The notes under the pieces: model-generated
What the model saw: the letters and a program-made list of their open reading frames with translations, nothing else
Databases searched by the model: none
Told to the model about the DNA's origin: nothing
Translations under genes and position numbers: made by a program
DNA from: Camellia lanceoleosa
Lineage: Eukaryota > Streptophyta > Magnoliopsida > Ericales > Theaceae
Direction: 5' to 3'
NCBI GenBank assembly: GCA_025200525.1
Contig: CM045767.1
Coordinates: 118,666,021-118,730,020, forward strand
Length of the DNA: 64,000 nt
Shown: in pieces, positions 12,616 to 24,661 of the stretch
How positions within the stretch are numbered: position 1 is the stretch's first letter
How the letters are laid out: each line of letters opens with the position of its first letter

Positions 12616-12884
12616 GCTCAAAGGGTTGAGAACCCGCAAATGGCAGACTTGGCAAAAGTTAGAGCATAAAAGGAGAGGTTAATACTGAGTGTACCTTAAC
12701 CCCGAACTACGTAAGGCTTGATTCCCATCTTTGGGATACGAGGCAACTTCATTCAAGTCCACCATAAAACACTTCAAATTCGATTGTGTCCATGTAATGG
12801 TTTTGATCATCTTTGCCTTTCAGATCTCGAGAGTTGGTTGTCATCATCACTCGAGGGTTAATTATAGTGTCATGGCTATCATCA

Positions 12885-12995
12885 AACAAGGGGCAACTTT
12901 CCGTTGCCATTCAACGCGCCATGTGTGCTTTTCAAACAAGGGGCAACTTTCCGTTGCCATGCGGCTCTCTTTAAGCAAGGGGCAATTTTCCTTCG
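12885..12995 (+). repeat. Three copies of a ggggcaactttccgttgcc repeat
   Basis: Two near-perfect copies about 55 bp apart and a third diverged copy (ggggcaattttccttcgg). The copies are spaced by short unrelated sequence. No known function. Confidence 0.8.
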
Positions 12996-14879
12996 GATCC
13001 GAGGTTGCGATCTCAGAGTAGGTTTCATGTTCGTAAGGCGTGACCATTTGCAAAATAGTTTTGAGAATTTTACCGAGGTTGACTAGTTTTCTAAAATTAT
13101 TTCATCTTTTCCAAAATCGACCATTTCTTGGGCCCAAAAGGAAAATTTTTGCTCATAGCCCGACTTGCATGATTTCAAATCAAAATCGAACAAGCATGTT
13201 AATCTAACTCCCATTTTGGCCAAATTTTTTTAGAAAGCAAAAATAAAAATGGTCAAAATGATGAACTAGGGGCAAGCTTGGTCAGAGTTCTCTTTTCCCT
13301 TTATCAACATACTCACCAAGAAGGGCACTTTACCTGCCAGAAGAAGGCACAATTGAAGGGCACAACAAAGGGCTGAAAGCTCTCTCACATCCTCCACGCA
13401 ACGAGGTATCAAGCCAAGTGCGAAGCACGAACTGGAATGGGGCCAGACATTACACTCCCTCATCTGGACAGATCTGCTCACGTCCAAACTCCCCAGCAGG
13501 GCATCATCGACCGATGTCAGCTGCAGATTTGTTACATACCCATTTGTAGCACAACCCCTCTGTGGGAGGACTTCACTAGCTGTGAGCGAAAGAAAGAAAA
13601 TCTAGCAGAATGCTAGAGGCACGAGCCCACAACTTGCTGTTTATCTATCAACCACCCAGGGGAGGGATTGAAAAATGAGAGATTTAAGAATAGAGAGATG
13701 TGCGATGAGAGGAAAAGTGAGAAAAGGGCTTTTTCAGAAAAAAAAAAACCGAGCTTGAGGGCCGAGTGATGTGAGAATCACAAATAAGAAAGGATGGGAA
13801 ACATACCCGGTGAAACAGTTCTCTGCACGCGTCGAGTGTCGTGGTCTTTTGTTTTATCTCGATTTTGTTTTGGGTCGTTTCGAGTGTTACTCGATGTGTC
13901 TAGGTTGTGTGCCTTTTGTTTTCTTGTTGAGTCGAGTGTGTCAGATTCAACAGAGGCTCAATACCCTTGAGAACTTATGCTCACTCTCAATTTCAAAAAT
14001 CGCTTTGTTCTGAAAGTGCCGTGCCGTTCTCCACATTTGTGCAAAACAGAATTTGTTCTTTCATAAAACTGCAGGGTTCAACCCAGGTCATGTGAGAACA
14101 GTAGAACAAGGACCTATCTGCAGCTATTTAGGTTCCGGACTGCAAAGCAAAAGCAAAAGAGGAAAATCGAAGCATCTGAGTTTGTTCCAACATCAGTAAG
14201 TTCCGAGATTGCATCCCGTGTGTACCTCTTCAGGTCTTGTCAATGCTCCGAAGTATGAGTGTGCCTCTACCTCAAGCTCAAAATCAAGTCTACTTCAAGC
14301 CAGAATGGCGTCGAGATGTCTCCTCGAGTACTGCCCTTCGCCAGAGGCATCCTGGCCGTGTTTGCGATGAGTTCCTAGGCGACCAACTGCGACGGTGGAA
14401 ACTAGAGTTCGAATGGCCGTGGCCTAGAACGCAAAGGTTCGGGATTTCCGAGACTAAAGTCTGGTTTAAATACCCAGAGGCGCGCCCTCGGCTTGAAATC
14501 TGTATGGAAGCCCCATAGGTTGAGATAGCGTGTATGCACCTCAATTCTGGATACTGAACCAACCTAGTCTGTCACCCCGTTGGAGAATAGGGAAAGTTGT
14601 GAATATGATCAGGAAGACAAGTAGCAGCCGTAGCTCTTACATACAGATGATGTCCCTTGTTAACATTCCAGAGCCTTTGTGCTGTGTGTTCAAGGTAAAG
14701 TGTTTGAAGAGCACGAGGGGAGATCCCCATCAGAGTAGAGCGGTTCACCGCCACTCACCTCAGGAGGTGCTTTCTAAAGCGCCGCTTTGTCCATTTATTG
14801 TTTTCCTTAAGCATCATGCATTGTAATGCATTGTACCTGTTAAGTTTCTTTCTCAGTCATGCACGATATTGTATGTACG

Positions 14880-15300
14880 GTTCATTCAAAGAAGTTCCAT
14901 TTGAGATCGTTCATTCTGTGTATCAATCACACTTCATTCATTCTGTGTATCTATCACACACATTCTCACTTAGTGTATCAATCACACTTGTTCATATAGT
15001 GCATCTATCACACTTTGTGTTCACCTTTAGTATGTCTATCATACTCTGCTCATTTTGTGTATCAATCACTATGCTCATTCGTTGCATTGTTATGCACATC
15101 TATCTAGCATTGTTATGCACCTCTTCACTTGCATTGTGATGCACGTTTCAAATTGCATTGTTATGCACCCACTTCACTAGCATTGTTATGCTCATTCGTT
15201 GCATTGTTATGCACATCTGTCTAGCATTATTATGTTCATCACTTGCACTGTTATGCACACTTCACCTGCATTGTTATGCACCTTTTCACTTGCAATTGTC
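14880..15300 (+). repeat. Short tandem repeats upstream of the 3' LTR (type 1)
   Basis: Two successive arrays. The first has units of about 30 bp built on tgtatcaatcacactt..ttcat (14915-15070). The second has units of about 25-40 bp built on cattgttatgcaca (15080-15290). They lie between the coding relic and the 3' LTR, where Ogre-type elements characteristically carry variable tandem repeats. Confidence 0.85.
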
Positions 15301-15374
15301 GTCTTTTCTCCTTTCGCATGCGGTGCGTTAGGACATCTTCGGTTTCGCACATTCAGACGAGTTCCGGCGTTCAT

Positions 15375-16235
15375 TCATACATTTCCTCTCTTACGTGTGA
15401 TACGCTGAGAGATGATCTTCCTCTCCTCTGTGTGATACGCTGAGAGACGCTTCCTTTCCTCTCTTGCATGTGATATGCTGAGAGGTCTTCTCTTACGTGT
15501 GATACGTTGAGAAATCTACCTTTTCCTCTCTTGCGTGTGATACGCTGAGAGATGATCTTTTCCTCTCTTACGTGTGATACGCTGAGAGATGATCTTCCCC
15601 TCCCTTGCATGTGATATGCTGAGAGACGCTTCCTTTTTTCTCTTGCGTGTGATACGCTGAGAAATTCACCTTTCCTTTCCTGCGTGTGATACGCTGAGAG
15701 ACGCTTCCTTTCCTCTCTTGCATGTGATATGCTGAGAGGTCCTCTTCTGCGTGTGATACGCTGAGAAATTCACCTTTCCTCTCTTGCATGTGATATGCTG
15801 AGAGGTCCTCTCCTGCGTGTGATACGCTGAGAAATTCACCTTTCCTCTCCTGTGTGTGATACGCTGAGAGACGCTTCCTTTCCTCTCTTGCATGTGATAT
15901 GCTGAGAGGTTTTCTCTTACGTGTGATACGTTGAGAAATCTACCTTTTCCTCTCTTGCGTGTGATACGCTGAGAGATGATCTTTTCCTCTCTTGCGTGTG
16001 ATACCGAGAGATGATCTTTTCTCCCTTGCATGTGATATGCCGAGAGACGCCTTTCTTCTCTTACGCAGATACGTTGAGAAATCTCCTTTTCCTCTCTTGT
16101 GTGATACCGAGAGATGATCTTCCCTCCCTTGCATGTGATATCTCGAGAGGTCTGCTTTCCTCTCTGGGTGTGATACCGAGAGGTTTACCTTCTTCCTCTC
16201 CTATGTGTGATAATGAGAGAGTGATATTGTGTGTG
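15375..16235 (+). repeat. Tandem array of about 37-40-bp units upstream of the 3' LTR (type 2)
   Basis: About two dozen copies of a unit containing cctctcttgcgtgtgatacgct then gagag. Two alternating sub-types (..gatgatctt.. and ..gacgcttcct..) form a higher-order pattern. The unit also occurs as catgtgatatgctgagag. The long minus-strand frames through it (repeats of SQRIT/SVSHA) are purely repeat-derived. Confidence 0.9.
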
Positions 16236-16570
16236 AGACTCCGTACTCTCGTCACCACTTTTAGCCTTCTTCAGGAGACGCGACGAGAATTGAATAATTC
16301 TCCGCATTCCTAACTGCAAGAAATGTAGTTGTTGCTTTGCATTCTTGCTTAAAACTGTTGCATCTATTTGTCAATACTTGCTTCATTACAGCTTGCTGCA
16401 CTTGCATGATCATCTGGCTCTATGCATATCATTTGCATTTTGCCCCTGCCTACGGGCACACATACCTATTCATCTTGTATGATTGTCTAAGTCTTCGGCC
16501 TTGTCAAAAATGGGTCGTCTCTGGGCTTTGACATTCACTCCCGTCATTGTTATGACTTCCGAGTTCTGTC

Positions 16571-16580
16571 AAAGAGGGCA
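16571..16580 (+). promoter_or_regulatory. Candidate polypurine tract before the 3' LTR
   Basis: aaagagggca precedes the 3' LTR start by two bases. This is the expected place for the plus-strand primer. The tract is short, and the LTR start itself (tcagagacacc instead of tgtagacacc) appears altered. Confidence 0.5.
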
Positions 16581-16582
16581 AT

Positions 16583-19500
16583 CAGAGACACCCCATTTTT
16601 CACCGACCTTTAGACTCAGACGTCACCCGTTGAGCGGCCGGCGATGTTGCATATCAGGCTCGCTCAAGTCTCAGAGTCGCGCCGCGCCCGCCTCCCAAGC
16701 TCAACTTCTTTCAGGTTTTGTCTCTTGCTTAGAACCAGACTGCGTTTTTCTCTTTTCCCGAGGAGGAGTGGTCCCAGAGACTATCTCTCGGGCCGTGCGC
16801 TATTTTTCGTGGGTCGCAGCCATTTTTTCCCATTTCGAGTCTTGCCCTTGCTGGATCGCTGTCGGGCTCGGCTCGACCGCCTAACCATCTCCGAAGTTCT
16901 CCGGTTTTTGGCTTGCACCTCTGCTTTATCGTTCGAGAACACTGGGTCTCAGAACCCACTTCGCAAATAACACCACTTCCGTTCGGGTGCTTCATTTTCG
17001 GACCCCAAACGCGCGGCTTTTGGTCCCGAGCTTTTTTGTATCCGCTTTTCCGGTTTTGGCAGAGACCTCTGTTTAGCATTCAAGAACACTGGGCCTCGAT
17101 GCCCACTTCGGGTCAGATGCCACTTTCGGTGCTCAGAGTTTCGGACTCAATCGCGCTTTGGGCCCCGAGCATTCATTTTGCATCGCTTTTCTCGATTTTG
17201 GCAGGAACCTCTGTTTTGTCATTCCGAGGGACACTGGGGTCGCAGATACCCACTTCGCTGCTGAACACCACTTCCGGCATCAGATGCTCATTTTCGGGAT
17301 CCCGAATTGCTCGGTTTTGGCTCCGAGCGTTCATTTCTCATTAGTTTTTGTTCAAATTTGGCAGGTACCTCTGTTTCAACATCAAGAAGATCACTGGGGG
17401 GTGGGAGGTCAGCAATTATCCCAGATAACTGGGCTCCTCCGGAGCCCGTTTTTCTCACTTCCGGGCCAATGTTGAACACCTTGGGGGTATTTTCTTCCAA
17501 CCAAAGCTACATATCTGTGACCAGGGAACTTGGGAGGACACTTTGGTATGGTGGTCGGCCAGCAATTGTTGGTTTCATTTTTGGGCCTCTCCTTCAAGCT
17601 CTATGTTGTGACTCTTGGTTCAATGTTGCCAAATTCCAACCTTGGATCCTTGTTCTACACATCTGGGAGGACACTTTGGTATGGTGGTCGGCCAGAATTG
17701 TTGGTTTCATTTTTGGGCCTCTTCAAGCTCTATGTTGTGACTCTTGGTTCAATGTTGCCAAATTCCAACCTTGGATCCTTGTTCTACACATCCTGGGAGG
17801 ACACTTTGGTATGGTGGTCGGCCAAAGAATTGTTGGTTTCATTTTGGGCCTCCTTCAAGCTCTATGTTGTGACTCCCGCTCAGAGTTGCCAAATTTCAAC
17901 CTTGATCCTTGTTCTACACATCCGGGAGGGCACTTTGGTATGGTGGTCGGCCGAGATTTCACTGCTCATTTTCTTGGGGTGGCGGGTCGGCAGGTGAGTG
18001 GCCGACCAGTGGGTGGCTGGCCGCCACCCGAAGAATCTACCTGCCGCCAGATTCTCGCTTCCACTGCTCCAGTTGTCCGGATATTTTTCTCAAAATATCA
18101 CCCCATCCGGGGGATATTTTGGGAGGGAAAGCTTGGATGCTTTGCCCTCCCCTTTTACACCTTTTTTCCTCTATTTAAAGGGACCATCACCTCCTTCCTC
18201 AAGGTGACAAAATTTGTCCTCAAGAGCACCTAAGCAAAAACCCTAATCTCCATAGCCAAAACCTTCAAAAAAGCTTCAAGTCTTGCTTGATTTCTTCACC
18301 AACACCTAGCCTCACCATTCCAACTTTGATTCCAGCAGCTAGGAAGTGAATTTCAGAGGTTGAGAAGCTACAAATCAAAGCCAAGAAGCAAAGAAAGACA
18401 AGTCTTCAAGGGTAAGTATTCAAAACCAACTTTTAGGGCTTTTTCTTGATCCTTTATTATACTCTAATTGGTTGAGAATTGGGGCTCCGACCCCTACTGA
18501 TTTTGTGCTCATTTTAAGCCCCTCTACAACATTGTAGAAGAGCTCAACTCCATTTGGCCATTGTATATACTAGTTCCTTCAATTTCATCAAGTATGCCAT
18601 ATTTTGTATGCAATTTTTGACCTATTTGTGTTTGTTTTTGGGACTTCGACCCCTACTGGTTTTAGTCTTATTTTGACCCCCTTTACATGTTTCATGAAGA
18701 AGGTTTGGTCATTTGATGTATAGATTGCATATCTTGTGTTATACCCTTTTGTGGCTCCATTTTGCCTTCCATTTCTAGCATGTTTTTCTTATGATTTAGA
18801 GGCTGCCATCTTCTGCATATATGCTTATTTTTGGGTCCTCTTTAATGTTGTAGAAGAAAGTTTGTCCATTTGGTGTTTGTATATACCACCTCCCATTGTA
18901 ATGCTCTTTTGGCCATTAATCTTGTATGATTCTGTTTCCATATCTATGCTTGCATTTTGGCCATGTTTATTACTGAAAAAATGCCATATTTGGGACTGCC
19001 TTGCTACTGTTCTTGCTTCCATGATCATATTTTGTATGTATAGCATGGCTATAGGCCATTTCGGGGCTTAATTTCACATTTTCGGATGATTGCATGCTTC
19101 GTTGTCATTTCAAGATCATTTCGGGGTTGTCTCACATCATTTGTGAGTGCTGAAATTCCTTTGCCATGCTTACATATCATTTCCCATGCCATTTCGCGTT
19201 TTAATCCATTGCCCGCTTATGCGTTCTGTGGTACGCACTTCGAGGCACCTTCGCTTTTATCCGACGCGGCCCTATGTGAGTGAGCCGAGGCTCTCCCATG
19301 TTGGTGTAAGTCCATCGCGCATTACGTGTGTCATTTTCATCATTTATCATCGCCGATGCTACGGCACGCTGCTTTCGAGGCACTTCTGCTTTATCCGATT
19401 TTCATTCTTTATCATCGCCGATTTGGCGCTACCAGGCACGCTGCTGAGACACTTCGGTTTTATCCGATTTTCATTCTTATCATCGCCTCGGTTTGCGCTA

Positions 19501-21770
19501 CCAGGCACGCGTTTCGAGGCACTTTGTATCCGATTTTCATCATTTCATCATCGCCGACGGCGCGCTTACGGGCACGCATTTCGTGGCACTTCGGTCTTAT
19601 CCGATTTTCATTCTTTCATCATCGCTGATTTGCGCTACCAGGCACGCTGCCGAGGCACTTCGGTTTTATCCGATTTTCATTCTTTATCATCGCCGGTTTG
19701 CGCTACCAGGCACGCTGCTTCGAGGCACTTCGCCGATGTATCCGATTTTCATTTCATCATCGCCGCTTATGCGTGCACGTAGGCGCGTTCGAGGCACTTC
19801 ACTTTTATCCGATTTTCATCTTCTTATCATCGCCTCGGTTTGCGTGCACAGGCGCTGCTTTGAGGCACTTCGTTGTATCCGATTTTCATTTCATCATCGC
19901 TTCGGTTATGCGTGCATGGCGCGCATTTCGAGGCACTTCGATTTTATCCGATTTTCATTCTTTTATCATCGACGGTTTGCGTGCACAGGCGCTTCGAGGC
20001 AGCACTTCGCTTTATCCGATTTTCATTTCATGCCATCGCCTCGGTTATGCGTGCTCGCAAGACGCTGAGGCGCTTTCATTTTCATCTCATTTTCACAAAG
20101 ATTGTGCATACTAGGTTGTATCTTAGATTGCATTCATGCATTATTCGGTTTGCGTCTGCAGTGCACGATTTCGAGGTTACTCATTTTCATGGCATTGTGC
20201 ATGCTATATTACATGTTAGTTGCATTCCATGCATACCATGCATTTGACACGGAAACGAGACGCTTTTTGTAATTCCGAGTAACGAACGGGTCTCAATTCC
20301 CAAGTCACCGACACTCCGGATTACCCATGATGGAGTTGGGCTTTGTTATAGCATTCATATGTATTCATCCCTATATTGAGTTGTGCAATCCGCCTCTACC
20401 ATCATGCATCGGTATGCGTGATTGGTGGCACGAGGATCGAGGCATGCATATATTTGTGAAATACATTGCTATGCCCTTTTCTCGCTTCTCTCACAAAAAA
20501 TCGAGAATCAACAACTTTCCGAGTCCGACGCCAAGATTTCGAAACATCGCAAACAGAGGTCGATTAGGGCATCCCAATGATTTAGCGGCATCTATCGTAA
20601 GTGCCTCGGCTTGCACGCCAAATTTTATGACTTTTCCCTAGTTTAATCTGTTAAATTAAATTAGAGATTTGTAATATTCGGATGTACATTTGGATCGTAT
20701 ATTCTTTCATTTGGGATCAGATATTATTTTATTAGGACCCTCCATGAGGGCAATATTGTAATAAGGGTGTGAGTGATGTATGTCTTCCAACCCCACGCCT
20801 TTCTCCCTTTTATTTACCCGCTTTGGTTAGATATAGGCATGTTTCAATTAGCATACAAGATGACAAAGATGTGTTGCATCATTCATTTGTTTTGCACGCA
20901 CTGCTCGCAAGATCATACAAACCAGATCAGATTTCAATTCCAAGTTGAGTACTTGATAGCTGTTGCATCTCATATGCCATATTTAGAATAGCCGAGCCTG
21001 TTATAGTTCGCATCTTTGCATGTGTTGCATTAGGCAATTCTGTATACTTAGGATCATGCATGATTTCTAATGTAGTTTCTGTTTTGGCTTGGAGTACTCG
21101 GTGAGTTGTTATGCTTTAGCATCCTTGCATGCGTGTGAGTGTTGCCATGATAGCATGCTTACCATGAGGCTACATGCTTATGTGATATAACTGCCTTGAA
21201 TGCCTGTGGGTGGAGGTTGAGTTATCTGAATTGGAGCAATTCATCAATTGTTTGTTAAGCCCACTAGATTGTGGCAAAATCAGATTTTAAGCCTACTCGG
21301 GTAGCAAACCATCTTTCATGAACAAACATGAGATGTTTATTTCCAATTCAGGCGATTCAGTCTATACTTGTTTGCTGCGAGCATCACATAGTAACCTAGG
21401 CTAATAACCAGAATAAGAACTCACAAAGTTTTCAAAAACAGATATCATGGTTAGTAGAGGCCGGTCTTTGATCGTGAGAGGTGCTCCCGATGTGACCTTC
21501 CCTAATCGTACCCAAGTTCCCGAGCCAACTTTGGTGATGACGGACACGTGGCCTTTGGCACCGAGTCAGGGTTTCCTAAATTTCCCATTTTAAAATATTT
21601 AGGTGGCGACTCATTATCCGCAAAGCGATCCATGTTTGGCACTTCTTTCAAAAAATCTGTTTTCCTTCAAAACGATTTGCCGGATTTGGACTCTTTGGTT
21701 CAGATCTAGAACCGCAACAAAAATCGAGTCCGAGCTGTAGCGAGGCCCCTCCCCCGCGGGCGTTGTTACA
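16583..21770 (+). repeat. 3' LTR (5.2 kb)
   Basis: Matches 3743-9056 along its length and ends with the same GCGTTGTTACA, followed by the ACACC duplication. It is about 126 bp shorter because of many 1-5-base differences concentrated at CG-, CTG- and CAG-containing sites. AT-rich parts (for example 18103-19062) have no indels at all. Its first bases read tcagagacacc where the 5' LTR has tgtagacacc. Confidence 0.88.
18172..18179 (+). promoter_or_regulatory. TATA-like box of the 3' LTR
   Basis: TATTTAAA with the same surroundings as 5409-5416. Transcription from here would run rightwards towards 21770, antisense to the hAT transposase. Confidence 0.45.
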
Positions 21771-23084
21771 ACACCCTATATTTGGTTGCATTCACCTTCC
21801 AATAATCCAAAATCTCAAATGTTTGATTCTTTGCAAAATGTTCAACCTCGGATAAATATTGTTCCAATTCCGACTTAGATCCACTAGTGCATCGCCCCTC
21901 CAAATAGGAATTAAATTGGGAGACAACTAAAGAATAGGGATCATCATCATCATCATCATCATCATCTTCCACCATATTCACAACTTCACTCACACTTGGA
22001 AGTTTCTCATTTGAAGGATCAAGTTAGAGTGTGGCCGCACACTTTTTAAAAACATCATGCCTATGAGAAGAAGACCTCATATATCTCACGGCAAGTATAA
22101 TGTTGGCAATAGAATTATCCATTTCTTTCGACCTATCACTCACAATGAGATTAAGGATATGTGTACAACAACACATATGAATAAACTCATGTTGCAAAAT
22201 AGTTCCCTTTCAATCTTTGGTTATCGTTTTCAAATATTGAATGGTAAGATTATTAGAACTAGTATTATCAACTGTTAAGGTGAATATGTTATCAATGTTC
22301 CACTCAATCAAACACGACTCAATTTTTCGACCCAATGTTTCTCCTTTGTGATCCTCAATTTGTTGAAAATTTATGATTCTTTTTTGAAATTTCCAGTTAT
22401 CATCAATGAAATGAGCAGTCAAACACATGTAACACAAATTCTGAATAGATATCCAAGTGTCCGTAGTAAAGAAAATTGTACGACCCTTCATGGCCTTTTT
22501 AACTTATCCCTTTCATTCTTAAATATGTTGAGCACTTTTCTAGATATGGTTTGACGAGAGAGAATTGGTGTGAATTTGGGTTGCATGATATTACAAAATC
22601 TTATAAACCCAACACCCTCCACAAATCTAAATGCCAACTCATCAATGACCACCATCTCCGCAAGAGCCCTTTTACAAGTATCAAAATTAAAAATTGTTGC
22701 TACAACCTCAACACCCTCTTCATTTTGTTTCGGTTTAAGATTTAATGTTTGTTGACCATCTGTATCCCTATTTGGATATTCTTTACAATTGGGTGTATGA
22801 CTTCTCAAATTGCTAGTCCCATAAAGTCTAGAGTCAGCCATATACTCTTTCTTGCAATATTTGCATACGGCTCTACGCTTCCCATCGGTCCTTACAACCT
22901 TATCAAAATGATCCCAAACTGTGGATTGTGCTCTCCCCCTTCCACTCTCACTCTTTCTCTTTGGGTGTCTAGAAGGCTTAGGTTCAGGTTCAGGTTCAGG
23001 TTCGACTAAGAGGGGATTCATTTGAGAATTAGAGGATTCTAGAGGTATAAGATTGATTATGGGAGATTGAACACTATCCTCCAT
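21771..23084 (-). pseudogene. hAT transposase, N-terminal and middle parts (BED zinc finger)
   Basis: The minus strand from ATG at 23084 encodes an acidic, Pro/Glu-rich leader, then a BED-type zinc finger (C74, C77, H96, C100 within WDHFDKV..AVCKYC..HTPNC), which binds transposon ends in this family. The frame continues into MVVIDELAFRFVEGVGF, then the catalytic-core segment FTTDTWISIQN..CLTAHFIDDNW (22491 downwards) and NIFTLTVDNTSSNN. Frames change near 22490, and an in-frame stop occurs near 22027. A stretch normally present between RSSSHRHDVF and the acidic DDDDDD tract is much shorter than usual, implying an internal deletion. It ends at KYRVL, where the retrotransposon begins, and resumes at 3742. 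It resembles plant RICESLEEPER/DAYSLEEPER-like transposases and is clearly dead. Confidence 0.9.
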
Positions 23085-23633
23085 TTAAACTGGATTACAA
23101 AAATTACAAATTCAATTTCAATAACATAACAGATTACAGATTCAACTTCAATAACATAATTACAGATTCAACATGATTAATAACAGATTCAATTTCAGAT
23201 TTAATTTTAATAATAGATTCAGTTTAATAACAGATTCAGAGAGAGAGATCTGTTTGCATATATTAAATACAGATTCAATTTCCACTTCTCAGATCTGTTG
23301 GTACAAAAACAAAATTAGATTTAATTCCAAAACAAACACACAAATTCAATTTCCTTACATTTCTCACAGATTCAACAAAAAATTTAATTCCAATGCCACA
23401 GATGCAATTCCAAAAACACAGATTCAATTCAAAAATAAATAAATAAATAAAGCGAGAGATCTGTTTGCATATATTAAAGACAGATTCAATTTCCACTTCT
23501 TAGATATGTTGGTCCAAAAAAAAAATCAGATTTATTTCCAAGAAACACACAGATTCAATTTCTTTCCATTTCTCACAGATTCAACAACAAATTTAATTCC
23601 AATACCACAAATTCAATTCCAAAAATATAGATT
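23085..23633. repeat. cagattcaattt-rich 5' region of the hAT element
   Basis: Irregular short repeats of cagattcaatttc and ataacagattc, with two longer near-copies (about 23245-23400 and 23455-23615, each containing gagagatctgtttgcatata). It lies upstream of the transposase start, so it would include its promoter. No TATA box could be singled out. Confidence 0.6.
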
Positions 23634-23834
23634 TGTCACGACCCAAACCCGCCCCTAAGGGTTTAGCATCGTAACCGGCCAGTAATCCGTGATTACTGAA
23701 GGTCTGAATGACAATAATAACAGTAATACAATATAAAAGGGGCTGACGGAAGCCAAACAGTAATAACAAGGTGTCTAATGAGCTGTGAAAACTTGAATAG
23801 GAAAAACTTTTATGGACTAATCCACATTCATAAT

Positions 23835-24661
23835 TAGGGGTGTGCGCGGTGTGGGTCGGTGCGGTTTGAGAGAAAAATAAAAACTGTATGGCGGGTGGCA
23901 GATTGATAAAAGTGTCACTAGAATTTGCCATTTTCCTTATCAAAAACCGGCGGTTCGGTTGTCAAATAATGGCGGATTTGCCTGGGCGGTTCAGGCAGAT
24001 TGACGGTTTATAAAAAATATAATTCAAATTACAAAACTTAAATCAAAGAATAAAAAAAAGATGAGAGGTACTGTGATGTTAAGCATCTTATGGCTTTCTT
24101 GATGCGACAAGCGTAGCAACAACATAATAATATCAACGACTATGCCATCAGTTCATTACAAGCATTTGTGGAAGCTACAATGATCAAATACAATACATAA
24201 AATTAATATCATTCAGGGTTTACAATATATTGAAAATGTTTATTGTTGAAAAGTATTTAGATTGAAAAGTGAGCTGATGCAAGTTTGCAACATGACCAGA
24301 AAAAAAAAAAAAAAAAAAAAAAAGATTGAAAAGTGAATTAAAATCCAACTTTATTTTGAATTACTGACATCTTGAATTCCCCTCGAGCAGTAATGTAATA
24401 CTATATTCTAAGGTATAGAACAACAAGCAAACTTAAGTAAAAAAGAATTTTTAGAATCTTATAAAACATGATTTAATAGCGGTGCGGGTCGGTGCGGTTT
24501 GGAAGAAAAATAAAAACCGGTGGATTGATAAAAGTGTCACTAGAATTTGTCATTTTTCTTGCCAAAAACCGGCGGTTCGATTGACAAATAATAACGAATT
24601 TACCTTGGCAGTGCGGCTCAGTGCGGTTTTGGCAGTTTCGGCAGTATTATGCACACCCCTA
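23835..24661. mobile_element. Small non-autonomous hAT element
   Basis: Ends are TAGGGGTGTGCG and GCACACCCCTA. The 8-bp flanks ttcataat (23827-23834) and ttcataac (24662-24669) differ by one base. About 130 bp next to each end form a direct repeat of each other (from 23850 and from 24480), each with gtcggtgcggttt, and a poly-A run lies between them (24300-24323). There is no transposase. The TIR style is close to that of the large hAT element. Confidence 0.82.

Larger units (their letters stand above)
10961..14820. other. Non-coding interior of the LTR retrotransposon
   Basis: No recognisable protein. It contains ttgttttgagtctgtc-type repeats (11460-11640), a strongly A/AG-rich tract (12495-12615) and a threefold repeat of ggggcaactttccgttgcc (near 12890, 12945 and, diverged, 12978). 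An autonomous relative would carry pol here. Confidence 0.6.
3743..21770 (+). mobile_element. 18-kb LTR retrotransposon with giant LTRs, gag relic only (Tat/Ogre-like, non-autonomous)
   Basis: The element runs from TGTAGACACCCC to GCGTTGTTACA and is flanked by perfect ACACC duplications (3738-3742 and 21771-21775). LTRs are about 5314 bp (3743-9056) and 5188 bp (16583-21770), very large for plants. A tRNA-type primer binding site lies just inside the 5' LTR and a short purine tract just before the 3' LTR. Of the usual genes only a gag relic (about 9962-10960) is recognisable; I see no protease, reverse transcriptase or integrase in the 7.5-kb interior. Large size, this Gag type and satellite-like tandem repeats upstream of the 3' LTR fit the Ty3/gypsy Tat/Ogre group. 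The lineage is inferred from Gag and architecture, not from a reverse transcriptase. Confidence 0.88.

Noticed and set aside
12320..12682. Lys-rich frame that could suggest a nuclear protein
   Set aside because: It is produced by the A/AG-rich low-complexity tract.
15371..16134. Long minus-strand frames rich in SQRIT/SVSHA repeats
   Set aside because: They are translations of the 37-40-bp tandem array and change frame with each irregular unit.
15375..16235. Possible CRISPR-like array because of regular 37-40-bp repeats
   Set aside because: This is a plant genome, the units are contiguous without unique spacers, and they sit inside an LTR retrotransposon.
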